From assembly GCA_017536695.1 (NCBI GenBank), contig JAFXGX010000006.1, positions 1 through 48,679 on the forward strand: a stretch of DNA of 48,679 nucleotides, read 5' to 3'. Origin of the DNA: Bacteroidaceae bacterium (GTDB taxonomy: Bacteria > Bacteroidota > Bacteroidia > Bacteroidales > Bacteroidaceae). The notes under the pieces were generated by a model. The model was not told where the DNA came from. It searched no databases and saw nothing but the letters and a program-made list of their open reading frames with translations. The position numbers and the translations under genes are program-made. Position 1 is the stretch's first letter. Each line of letters opens with the position of its first letter. Positions 35,540 to 44,056 of this stretch are shown here, piece by piece.

Positions 35540-36646
35540 CTACAGTGATAATGGCTCATAAGGCAGCCCCCATGCCTCTGCGACCTCTTTATATACGACC
35601 TTGCCCTCGACCACATTTAATCCCTTGCGAAGTTCTTCGTTGTCAGCACAAGCCTTGCGCCACCCCTTGTCAGCAAGCTGTAGAGCATAGGGCAACGTTG
35701 CGTTTGTAAGTGCAAGGGTCGATGTATAAGGTACCGCGCCCGGGATATTGGCTACGCAGTAGTGCAGGATGCCGTCGACATAATACGTAGGCTCCTCGTG
35801 CGTTGTCGGATGAGAGGTCTCGAAGCAACCGCCCTGGTCAATGGCAACATCTACAAGCACGCTACCCGGCTCCATCAGAGCGAGCATCTCGCGTGTAACC
35901 AGTTTTGGTGCCTTGGCTCCAGGGATGAGTACGGAACCAACAACAAGGTCAGCACTCTTCAGCTCCTCGCGTATATTATACTCCGATGAGATCAGAGTCT
36001 TTACATTACGTGGCATTACGTCAGCAAGATAGGCAAGGCGAGGCAAGGAGATGTCGCAGATAGTAACATCGGCACCCATACCCGCAGCAGTGCGCGCTGC
36101 GGCAGTTCCCACCACTCCGGCACCAATTACAAAAACCTTGGCAGGTTTTACTCCGGGTACTCCACCCATGAGTTTGCCCTTGCCGCCACGCGGACGTTCA
36201 AGGAAGTAGCAACCCTCCTGTGTAGCCATGCGTCCTGCAACCTCTGACATCGGTACAAGCAGCGGCAGCGAGCGGTCCTTGCGCTCTACCGTCTCATAGG
36301 CACAGCACACCGCCCCGCTCTCAATCATAGCCTTGGTAAGAGGTTCGCTTGAAGCAAAATGGAAATAGGTAAATACCAGCTGGCCACTACGCACAAGCCC
36401 ATACTCGCTTGCAATAGGCTCCTTAACCTTTACAATCATATCGGCAGCAGCATATACCTCTTCTATTGTAGGCAGTATCTTTGCACCTGCCGCCGTATAT
36501 GCCTCATCACTGAAGCCGCTGTTCACACCTGCAGAAGCCTGCACATAGACAACGTGACCATGCCTGGTCATCTCCTGAACGCCGGAAGGTGTCATGCCGA
36601 CACGGTTCTCATTGTTCTTGATTTCTTTTGGAACACCGATAATCAT
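35540..36646 (-). CDS. ald: Alanine dehydrogenase
   Basis: A 368-residue NAD-dependent alanine dehydrogenase interconverting L-alanine and pyruvate plus ammonia. It begins MIIGVPKEIKNNENRVGMTP, and the Rossmann motif is VIGAGVVGTAAARTAAGMGA near residue 172. The active-site segments KVKEP and FTYFHFAS are present, and length matches the family. It is transcribed toward tryptophanase with a 36-base gap. Both enzymes handle pyruvate and ammonia. Confidence 0.95.
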   Translation of the reverse strand: MIIGVPKEIKNNENRVGMTPSGVQEMTRHGHVVYVQASAGVNSGFSDEAYTAAGAKILPTIEEVYAAADMIVKVKEPIASEYGLVRSGQLVFTYFHFASSEPLTKAMIESGAVCCAYETVERKDRSLPLLVPMSEVAGRMATQEGCYFLERPRGGKGKLMGGVPGVKPAKVFVIGAGVVGTAAARTAAGMGADVTICDISLPRLAYLADVMPRNVKTLISSEYNIREELKSADLVVGSVLIPGAKAPKLVTREMLALMEPGSVLVDVAIDQGGCFETSHPTTHEEPTYYVDGILHYCVANIPGAVPYTSTLALTNATLPYALQLADKGWRKACADNEELRKGLNVVEGKVVYKEVAEAWGLPYEPLSL

Positions 36647-36884
36647 AGTCGTAAAGTTTAAATGTTATTGTAATTGTATTTTTACCTTATTGCCATTCGT
36701 GGTGCAATCAAGAGATTCTTCACTGCGTTCAGAATGACAAAACAGAGAGCTAAAACAGACAATCTCTTTACGGAGAGTGAAAGTAGAGAATAAATGCAAG
36801 AAAAGAAAGAATTGTTCCTTAATTTTTTTTAAAACGTGTCGACAAACAGAAAGAGGATGACTCAAAAGTCATTTTACAAAGAAT
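36647..36884. other. Intergenic region upstream of ald
   Basis: About 300 bases lie between ald and the PKD-like gene. The region contains a dispersed repeat (36711-36742), AT-rich sequence and, at its far end, the terminator at 36885-36920. No gene and no clear two-box promoter for ald were found. Confidence 0.5.
36711..36742 (-). repeat. Dispersed short repeat, reverse copy
   Basis: AGAGATTCTTCACTGCGTTC followed by AGAATGACAAAA is the best-preserved member of the family in the window, reverse-oriented upstream of ald. Confidence 0.75.
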
Positions 36885-36920
36885 GCAATCCCCGTTAGAA
36901 TATACTCTATCGGGGATTGC
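36885..36920 (-). terminator. Terminator of the SusCD operon
   Basis: GCAATCCCCG and CGGGGATTGC form a perfect 10-base stem with a 16-base loop, 27 bases past the stop of the PKD-like gene, followed by ATTCTTTG on the minus strand. Confidence 0.75.
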
Positions 36921-36947
36921 TCGTTCAAAATAGGGCTTTTGGGCCAG

Positions 36948-38453
36948 TTACCTTTTCTTGTAGAACATCTTGACTGGCTTATAGCATATGTTATCGTACT
37001 TCTCGAGCACCGTGCCCTTGTCGGTATCGAACACCCAGACACTGCCGTTAAGTCCCTCCTGACCCGGCTCATAGAAAGCAACATATGTTTTCATGTGGTC
37101 GGCGCTTATCTCAAATTCGGTAATTACGGCATTGTCGCTGCCCACAGAGAGCAACACAGGAGCATTGGCAAGACTTGCTATGTTGCTGTTGTAATTCCAA
37201 CGGCGCACCTTATTTCCATCGGCAAACAATAGTGAATAGAATGTCTTGTTTGCCACATTCGGAGTGTTTACCTTGAACGGACTGTTCACAAGCGCGCCTT
37301 GTGTGGTGTTGGCTGTTGTAAATGTGTGCTTCATTTCGGTAAAATCATAACCCCAGAAATCGGTATACATCACCTCGCTGCGGGTTATCGGGGTATTCGC
37401 TATGTTTGTCATGACAAGAAACTCCTGACGGTCACCCGAGGCTGCCTTCTGCTCCTGTGTCATCCGTATCTTGGTCATTGCCACAAGATTGCGGTTGTTA
37501 AAGTAGTTCTTGCTCTTGAAGAGCGAATCAGTCAGCATAAGATGATATTCGGTACTGCAATAATAGGGGCCATAACCGTTATATATCTGGGCGATAGCAT
37601 TATTATGGTTATCCCAAAGCAGTATGTCATAACTGCTGCCGCTTGAAACAATACAGTTCTGCGCATATGTCGACTGCAGCTTGCGGGGCTTGGCTATTGC
37701 AGACTCCGTTGTAGAGAAGTCATAGACCTTGCCATTCTCACATATTATGGGATATGATGTTCCGGAATAGGCCATGTCAGGGATTCCCAACAATGTAGGC
37801 TTGAAGTCATCATATTCAGGCACTGTGAACATATTCTCAACTACAAGGGTCTTCTCGTTGAGGTAATAGATAGTAGGTAAATCGCCACGCTCCCCACCAC
37901 CCTGGCAGGCAATGATGAGATTTCCGCTGCACTGTACAGCATCGGCGACACCTGCAGCAAACTGCATGTCGGGGTTGTTTATGGCAAAGCAATCGCCTGT
38001 AGTAAAGGAAGCTTCTTCATTGTCAAGCGGCTTCTGCATGAACGAAAGCATCGAGTTGCCGCCCTCATCCCGGCTCAACAACGTTATGCCCTCTTCATAA
38101 GGAGAGTTCACATAGAGGACAAAAGGGAAGAAGCTCTTGCCGTCTTCGTTCTCAACAATCAGACGGCAGTTGTACTTGCCCAGTGAGGTACCCACAAAGA
38201 CAAACCTCTCCTCGTTGGAGTATGCATCAAGCTCTATCTCCCAAGTATATGTCAAGGGTTTCTGCTTGTTTGTCTGTGTAACCACAGGCTCAATCACAAG
38301 CGTCTGGTTCTTGTCAATATTGTATATGCTGTCAATACCCGATTCTATCATTATATGCGAAAGCGGACGTGTCGCCTCGGTTGTCTCATCACTAAAACAT
38401 GCCACCATAATGGGCAGAAACGCCAATATCAGGCACAATCTTAATATTCTCAT
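36948..38453 (-). CDS. PKD-like family surface lipoprotein of the SusCD operon
   Basis: A 501-residue lipoprotein (signal ending FLPIMVACFSD). The N-terminal part (about 40-130) is an Ig/PKD-like fold with LTYTWEIELD and YNCRLIVENEDGKSFF, and the rest is a beta-rich region that may form a propeller-like surface domain. It is the last gene of SusC, SusD, DUF4843 protein, PKD-like protein. From memory, a similar four-gene set in Bacteroides thetaiotaomicron was found as a complex with bound peptides, so a role as an accessory ligand-binding lipoprotein is plausible. Confidence 0.75.
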   Translation of the reverse strand: MRILRLCLILAFLPIMVACFSDETTEATRPLSHIMIESGIDSIYNIDKNQTLVIEPVVTQTNKQKPLTYTWEIELDAYSNEERFVFVGTSLGKYNCRLIVENEDGKSFFPFVLYVNSPYEEGITLLSRDEGGNSMLSFMQKPLDNEEASFTTGDCFAINNPDMQFAAGVADAVQCSGNLIIACQGGGERGDLPTIYYLNEKTLVVENMFTVPEYDDFKPTLLGIPDMAYSGTSYPIICENGKVYDFSTTESAIAKPRKLQSTYAQNCIVSSGSSYDILLWDNHNNAIAQIYNGYGPYYCSTEYHLMLTDSLFKSKNYFNNRNLVAMTKIRMTQEQKAASGDRQEFLVMTNIANTPITRSEVMYTDFWGYDFTEMKHTFTTANTTQGALVNSPFKVNTPNVANKTFYSLLFADGNKVRRWNYNSNIASLANAPVLLSVGSDNAVITEFEISADHMKTYVAFYEPGQEGLNGSVWVFDTDKGTVLEKYDNICYKPVKMFYKKR

Positions 38454-38485
38454 ATCTTTAATACGGTTTATCGTTCGGAAAATGT

Positions 38486-39313
38486 TTACGACGCTACGGT
38501 ATACGGGTCGGGGAAGTCAAACGGAAAGTCGGGGAACTCAGCCAGTATTCCCTCCCTGTTTGCAGGGTCCTCAAAGAACTCATACATCTTTGAATAGATA
38601 TACTTGACAAAGATTGTACGATACTGGTAAGGGTCGCCGTATGGGATATGCTCAAGATTCTCACCATAGAGTTCAACCATCTTTCTGTATGTCTCGGGGT
38701 GTATCTCCTCCACTGCGTGGAAGTACTCCACCATCTTAATGAACTTGAGCGGATGCCACTCGCCGAGGTATCGTTTCTGCCACACCTTCTCGCCATGGGC
38801 ATTGTACCATTCAGGCTGGTCCACGGAGTTATCGAAACGGAACATTCGGACCTGAGACAACGAGTCGAGAGTTGGCGCAAAAAAGCGGTTGTCTATCAAC
38901 TGAAGACAAAGAGTGTATCTCTCATAGCCATCGATGTAGTTACCCTTCAGCTCATCGCGGTATACAGTGACAGGAATAACACCCTCTACAGAGTCGGGCA
39001 TTATACACGCTTCGCCTATTGTGAAGTGCACACCCTCGAGCGCATTTGTGGAATCGGGCATTATCACATAGCCAATCTCACGTTTTTCCTTGCTGATACC
39101 TCCCATGACCTTTACCGGGATATTGTATGTATACTCCCTTACCTCAACAGGAGTGACACCAAACGAGTAGTTCAGCGTATCTTTCGTGAAGTATATGCCC
39201 GAATGAGAGAGGTCGAACCTCATGTAATCCTCATCATTGCATGCAGTGATAAGCGACAACACAGGCAACATAAGTGCCATAATGGCATATCTTATTATCT
39301 TTTTCATTTTCAT
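38486..39313 (-). CDS. DUF4843 lipoprotein of the SusCD operon
   Basis: A 275-residue lipoprotein with signal MKMKKIIRYAIMALM and lipobox LSLITACND. The DUF4843 pattern is seen in GIYFTKDTLNYSFG, NIPVKVMGG, ALEGVHFTI and LCLQLIDN. The frame opens at 39415 inside susD, but the Met at 39313 (or 39307) starts the signal peptide. It lies 19 bases after the SusD gene and 32 bases before the PKD-like gene. Role: probably a surface accessory subunit. Confidence 0.8.
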   Translation of the reverse strand: MKMKKIIRYAIMALMLPVLSLITACNDEDYMRFDLSHSGIYFTKDTLNYSFGVTPVEVREYTYNIPVKVMGGISKEKREIGYVIMPDSTNALEGVHFTIGEACIMPDSVEGVIPVTVYRDELKGNYIDGYERYTLCLQLIDNRFFAPTLDSLSQVRMFRFDNSVDQPEWYNAHGEKVWQKRYLGEWHPLKFIKMVEYFHAVEEIHPETYRKMVELYGENLEHIPYGDPYQYRTIFVKYIYSKMYEFFEDPANREGILAEFPDFPFDFPDPYTVAS

Positions 39314-39332
39314 CTTCTTTATTTTCTGTTTC

Positions 39333-40751
39333 CTAGTTGCGGTTTTCAATCTCGACATCGGGAACAGGAATAGAATAAATTCCGTCAGCCGGGTTATAGG
39401 TACTCTTGCCGTCATGCGAGAGGATAGGGAGATTCTGACGCTTCATATTGAAGTACGTCTGCCCCTCGCCAATCATCTCCTTATAACGCTCATCGTTTAT
39501 CAGTTCAACTGTGAGAGTCTTATCCGCCTCAAGGGGGTCGAGGCCACGATGCATGCGCACGTCGTTATAAAGGGCGAGAGCCGCATCGTAGTCACTGTCG
39601 AGCAATGCCTCGGCCGCAATGTAATACATCTCGGGCAAACGGATAAGGTTCACACCAAGGATAAGCTCAGCAGGACGGTCAGAAGGCATATTGTTAAGTT
39701 CGTAGATGTCGGTTAACTTGCATAGGCGGTACTTGACGTCATCGCCGACCCCAGACTCTGAGAAGTAGGCCATTGTGCGGAAGTCGAGACCCGAAGCATC
39801 CCTCTCATAAAGTTCCATGAAGTCATCGCGCAAGTCCAGCGAATAGTACGATGTGACCTGCTGCAGTTTCCCGCTCACATTTGTATAGAAGCCAGGAAAA
39901 TAGATTCCGAAGATAGTCTCCTTGCGCGACAGCACGCCCGCAAGGTCGTTTACGACCTCGGTCTTCTCCTTGAGAGAAAACTTGCCCCCACTGATGACTT
40001 TTTGGGCATATAAGGCAGCCATCTCGTTATTTCCCATAGTCAGGTATACACGTGCCAGTGTCGCCCGCACTGCATGAAGGTTGAAATGTATCTGACGGTC
40101 GAGCATGAAGTTACCTGAGCCCGCATAATCCTCTTCATCGGCAAGGAGAGCCTCAGCCTCGAGCAGGTCGGCAACAATGTGCTCATAGTTCTTTGCAAGA
40201 GACTCGAATTCGGGTGTCTTGAGCGAGAATTCCGTAGCATAAGGAATGCCGCCTGCTTCGGGATTTACCGTGTACTGAGCTGCAAAAAGACGCACAAGGT
40301 CGAAATGCATGAAAGCGCGCATACCGAGCGCCTCGCCACGATAGAGAGTATAAGGGTACTCTGTCGCATTAGCCACAAGCGGAGCATCAAGGATGCTGTT
40401 CACGTTGGAAATGTTCTTGTACATCGCTGTCCAGACGCCCTCGAAGACGCTTTTGACCGATGAATGTTCCCATTTGTAGCCGCCCATGGCTGTCACGCCC
40501 GTGTTGCCATAGCACCACAAAGTCTGTGACAGAATCTCCAAGGTTGAAAAATGCAATTCCTGACCATAAAGCGTCTGTTGGCGCATCTGCGCATAAACAC
40601 CATACATGGCGTCTTCAATACCCTCGGGAGTAGACAGTAACGGGTCACGCTTTACCTGACCGTCGGGAGTGATATCAAGGAAATCATCACACGATGTTGT
40701 AGCAACCATCATTGCACACAACAGCAATATCATATATTTCATCTTCTTCAT
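39333..40751 (-). CDS. RagB/SusD-family nutrient-binding lipoprotein
   Basis: A 472-residue SusD-like lipoprotein, with lipid Cys in MMVATTSCDDFLD. It has the usual TPDGQV beginning, TPR helices (YRGEALGMRAFMHFDLVRLF) and the C-terminal IRLPEMYYIAAEAL and NDERYKEMIGEGQTYFNMKR segments. It forms the surface lid of the SusC barrel and captures ligand. It follows susC by 12 bases. Substrate unknown; the operon layout favours peptides over glycans, and no glycoside hydrolases are nearby. Confidence 0.93.
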   Translation of the reverse strand: MKKMKYMILLLCAMMVATTSCDDFLDITPDGQVKRDPLLSTPEGIEDAMYGVYAQMRQQTLYGQELHFSTLEILSQTLWCYGNTGVTAMGGYKWEHSSVKSVFEGVWTAMYKNISNVNSILDAPLVANATEYPYTLYRGEALGMRAFMHFDLVRLFAAQYTVNPEAGGIPYATEFSLKTPEFESLAKNYEHIVADLLEAEALLADEEDYAGSGNFMLDRQIHFNLHAVRATLARVYLTMGNNEMAALYAQKVISGGKFSLKEKTEVVNDLAGVLSRKETIFGIYFPGFYTNVSGKLQQVTSYYSLDLRDDFMELYERDASGLDFRTMAYFSESGVGDDVKYRLCKLTDIYELNNMPSDRPAELILGVNLIRLPEMYYIAAEALLDSDYDAALALYNDVRMHRGLDPLEADKTLTVELINDERYKEMIGEGQTYFNMKRQNLPILSHDGKSTYNPADGIYSIPVPDVEIENRN

Positions 40752-40763
40752 AGTAGCTGTTTC

Positions 40764-43700
40764 TTAGAGTGTAACATTCAGGTAGAACTCAAATCCCTGA
40801 CTATAGAGGTAATCGGTACCGCGCTCAATCTTCACCGTCGAGAAACGGAGCATATCGGTAAAATTCACACCCACACGCATATTGCGCAGACTCATGCGCT
40901 TGCACAGTTCATCGCCGAACTCATAACTGAGGTTCAATGAACCGAGCGAGAGGGTATTCTCCTTCTCGGCAAAGCGGTCGGTCTGCTGAGGACGCGACGT
41001 ATCGGCAATATCCTTGTAGATAGCATGGTCTCCGGGCTGCTTCCAACGGTCATCGAACACACGCTGGTCGGCATTGAAGCGCGGGTCGGCACCCTCGACC
41101 TTTGTAGCACGGGTAGTATTGTATACCCAGGCTCCCATCCTGAAGTTGAAGAGCGCATAGAGGCTGAACCCTTTCCAGTAGAGGTTAGTACTGAATGTAC
41201 CTGCAAACGCAGGTTCAGTGTCACCGATGAGCACCTTGTCGGCGGGGTCATACTCGAATGTACGTTCGCCGTTACGCTTGATGTAGACCTCCTTACCCGT
41301 TGCAGGGTCAATACCGCCCGAACGCACCAGCTTGAGTGCTGTCACACTCTCGCCCTCGGCATACTGCGGCAGCGGAGTCAGATAGAAATCCGCATTCTCC
41401 TGATTCTCCTTGTTGATTTCCTCAAGCGCCTTATTTATCTTGGTAATCTTGTTACGGTTCATGTAACCGCTTGTCGCCAGACGCCAGTAGAAATCGTTGG
41501 TACGGAAGATGTAACCGTCGAGCTGGTACTCTATACCTTTGTTCTGCAGTTCGCCAAGGTTCGACTTTGCAGTTGTCACACCCGTTGACGGGGCCTTTGC
41601 CTTATCGAGCAGAAGGTCGGTGGTGTTGCGTATATAAGCATCGACAACAAGGTTCAGACGACGGTCGAACATACTGAGGTCAAGACCTACGTTATAGTTC
41701 ATCGTACGTTCCCATGTAAGGTCGACATTTCCGATAGTGACCGGTATGGCACCGATACCGTTCTTATACTCATAGTCATTGAGATACTGGTACATTGTCA
41801 TGGCCTGGAACGGGCTGAAACTTACCTTTCCCGTGTAACCCATACTTCCACGCAGCTTGAAGATATCGAAATGCTCCTTGACACTCTTCATATAAGGCTC
41901 GTTCATTATGTTCCATCCAAGACCACCGGACCAGAAGTGTCCGAAACGGTTGTTCTCGCCGAACTGCGAAGAGCCGGTCATGCGCCATGTGGCATCCATG
42001 AAGTAACGGTTGCGCCACGAGAAGTTACCCGTCGTGAAAAGACCCACATCGGCACTCTCGGCCTGTGAGCCGAAAGGCTTGCTGTCCGTAGGATAACCTG
42101 CCGCGTTTCCTATGTATGAGAGGTGGTCACTGAAGAAACCGATTGCCTGCATTGTCTCGCTTGTGCTCTCGGCATGGTTAATCTCCCAACCGGCAGAAAG
42201 GCTGACAAGAGAGTTATCCTTGAAGAACTTATTGAAAGTACCTACGATATTACCGCTGTAGCTTGTACCCCTGGTAGCACCTTTGGTGTACTGTCCTTTC
42301 TTGCTGAGGTCGGTCTCCGATTTATAGATACGCGACTTGGGCGATGTGAATATATCGCTGCTGCCCGTTGCACTCGAGATATTGAAATGACCTGTAAGAA
42401 GGAACATCTTGCTGATGTCCCAACGGAAATCGGTGCTGTTGGTAAGTGTGCGCTCGCCGCTCTTCGAGAAGCTGCCGAGAGAAGCCTCATAAAGAGGATT
42501 GTCGGCATCCCATGAGAGTTTCTCGTTCGGGGTTCCGTCCTCGTTGTACATCCTGTCATAGGGATTCATGCGCACATACTGCGAGAAGGAGCCATAAGGT
42601 GAGTTCTTTACAGAAATCTCCTGATACGTGGTACGGTTCGAAATTGTTACAGAGCCGATGAAATAGTCGAGCTTGAAACCAAGGCTGTAACGTTTGCGGT
42701 AGTCATCCTTCATGACACCCTTTGTATCGCCGTAACGGCCAGTGAGTTCATAGCGGAGATTCGATGCACCGCCATATATACGCAACGAGTGGTCATGTGA
42801 AAGCGCTGTACGCGCCGGCTGCGACAGCCAATCACTGTTCTGCCCCGCTGCTATAAGCTTATAGCGCTGGTTATACAGCTCGTCATATTCATACTGCAAC
42901 GGAAGACCTGTTGCTGAATTTATCGCACCTTTGGCATCATAAAGTCCTGCCAGACGCTCATATTCAAGTTTTTCCCTCGCATTGAGCACATTGTAGTCAC
43001 CCAGCATGGGGAACTGCAGGTTGCCGGTAAAGTTGTACTGCACACGCAAAGTACTCTCAAGTATAGGCTTGCGGGTGATGACAATAACACCGTTTGCCGC
43101 CTTTGAACCGTAGAGCGCAGTTGCCGAGGCATCCTTGAGTACGGTAATCTTCTCTATCTCATTTATGTCGAGGTCATAAAGGTCCTGCATCGTAATCTCT
43201 GTTCCGTCGAGGATGATTGTAGGCTGATTAACCTGCTGACCACTGTTCGAGAACGAACTCATACCACGGAGCACAAGTTCCGGGGTATGGTTAGGGTTAG
43301 AGCCCTGACTTGTGTTCTGCACCATTGCCATACCGGGAGTAAGCGCCGAGATTGCCGTTATGAGGTTTGTTCCTGACACCTGCTTGAGTTCAAGACCGCT
43401 TACCTCGGTAACCGAACCTGTAAATGTCTCCTTGTTCTTGGATACAAAGCCCGTTACCACAACATCATCAAGCAGATTGGAATCCTCGGAAAGCTCTACA
43501 CGCAGATTTACCAGCGCGCCGTTCTTTGAATCGAATGTTACAGTCTTGTAACCAATGAAAGAGACCTGAAGCTCAAACTCCTTGACAGGCGATGCAATCT
43601 TGAACTCGCCTTTGTAGTCTGTAGATGTACCTACAAGCAGTTTGCCACCTGACCACAATGCGACATTGGCGCCTATGACGGGCTCGCCTGTTGCCTTGTC

Positions 43701-43859
43701 GATGACAGTTCCTGAAGCCACGGCTTTAACAGGCACTTCATCAGGTGCTGTGCCGGATACTGTTCCTACCGCATAGGCACCGGATACCGGCACTGCAACA
43801 AGCAGCATCAGCATCAATATCCTGCGGAGAATCGCTATCGTTAATTTACTGTTTTTCAT
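40764..43859 (-). CDS. SusC/RagA-family TonB-linked outer-membrane transporter
   Basis: A 1031-residue receptor with signal sequence. A carboxypeptidase-regulatory-like domain (VIDKATGEPVIGANV, about 50-130) is followed by the SusC signature LLDDVVVTGFVSKNKETFTG. The plug contains LVLRGMSSFSN and KITVLKDASATALYGSKAANGVIVIT. A barrel follows, ending GFEFYLNVTL. It imports the ligand captured by its SusD partner in a TonB-dependent way. First gene of the four-gene operon, with a TATTTTTG promoter overlapping the preceding terminator. Confidence 0.95.
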   Translation of the reverse strand: MKNSKLTIAILRRILMLMLLVAVPVSGAYAVGTVSGTAPDEVPVKAVASGTVIDKATGEPVIGANVALWSGGKLLVGTSTDYKGEFKIASPVKEFELQVSFIGYKTVTFDSKNGALVNLRVELSEDSNLLDDVVVTGFVSKNKETFTGSVTEVSGLELKQVSGTNLITAISALTPGMAMVQNTSQGSNPNHTPELVLRGMSSFSNSGQQVNQPTIILDGTEITMQDLYDLDINEIEKITVLKDASATALYGSKAANGVIVITRKPILESTLRVQYNFTGNLQFPMLGDYNVLNAREKLEYERLAGLYDAKGAINSATGLPLQYEYDELYNQRYKLIAAGQNSDWLSQPARTALSHDHSLRIYGGASNLRYELTGRYGDTKGVMKDDYRKRYSLGFKLDYFIGSVTISNRTTYQEISVKNSPYGSFSQYVRMNPYDRMYNEDGTPNEKLSWDADNPLYEASLGSFSKSGERTLTNSTDFRWDISKMFLLTGHFNISSATGSSDIFTSPKSRIYKSETDLSKKGQYTKGATRGTSYSGNIVGTFNKFFKDNSLVSLSAGWEINHAESTSETMQAIGFFSDHLSYIGNAAGYPTDSKPFGSQAESADVGLFTTGNFSWRNRYFMDATWRMTGSSQFGENNRFGHFWSGGLGWNIMNEPYMKSVKEHFDIFKLRGSMGYTGKVSFSPFQAMTMYQYLNDYEYKNGIGAIPVTIGNVDLTWERTMNYNVGLDLSMFDRRLNLVVDAYIRNTTDLLLDKAKAPSTGVTTAKSNLGELQNKGIEYQLDGYIFRTNDFYWRLATSGYMNRNKITKINKALEEINKENQENADFYLTPLPQYAEGESVTALKLVRSGGIDPATGKEVYIKRNGERTFEYDPADKVLIGDTEPAFAGTFSTNLYWKGFSLYALFNFRMGAWVYNTTRATKVEGADPRFNADQRVFDDRWKQPGDHAIYKDIADTSRPQQTDRFAEKENTLSLGSLNLSYEFGDELCKRMSLRNMRVGVNFTDMLRFSTVKIERGTDYLYSQGFEFYLNVTL

Positions 43860-43922
43860 ATATAAAATTCAAAAAAATATAAACATTTGACCACACAAAG
43901 CCATTTACGGAAAATGGGAACG

Positions 43923-43952
43923 CAAAAATACAAAAAAGAAGTGTCCCAGCAA
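43923..43952 (-). promoter_or_regulatory. Promoter of the SusC operon
   Basis: On the minus strand, TTG (43952-43950) and TATTTTTG (43930-43923) are separated by 19 bases, fitting the Bacteroidetes consensus. The -33 box and spacer lie inside the terminator hairpin of the upstream gene. The leader before the ATG at 43859 is about 55 bases. Confidence 0.6.
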
Positions 43953-43966
43953 TAATGCGGGGACAC
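43941..43966 (-). terminator. Terminator of the repeat-built secreted protein gene
   Basis: GTGTCCC and GGGACAC flank a 12-base loop, followed on the minus strand by TTCTTTTTTG. It separates the gene at 44057 from susC. Confidence 0.7.
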
Positions 43967-44056
43967 TTTTATTATATGTTAATAATATTATTTAATATAA
44001 CTTATTAAGAAGTCCATATACCATATGGCTCGCTTTTTCATCATCGACAGCAAAAA

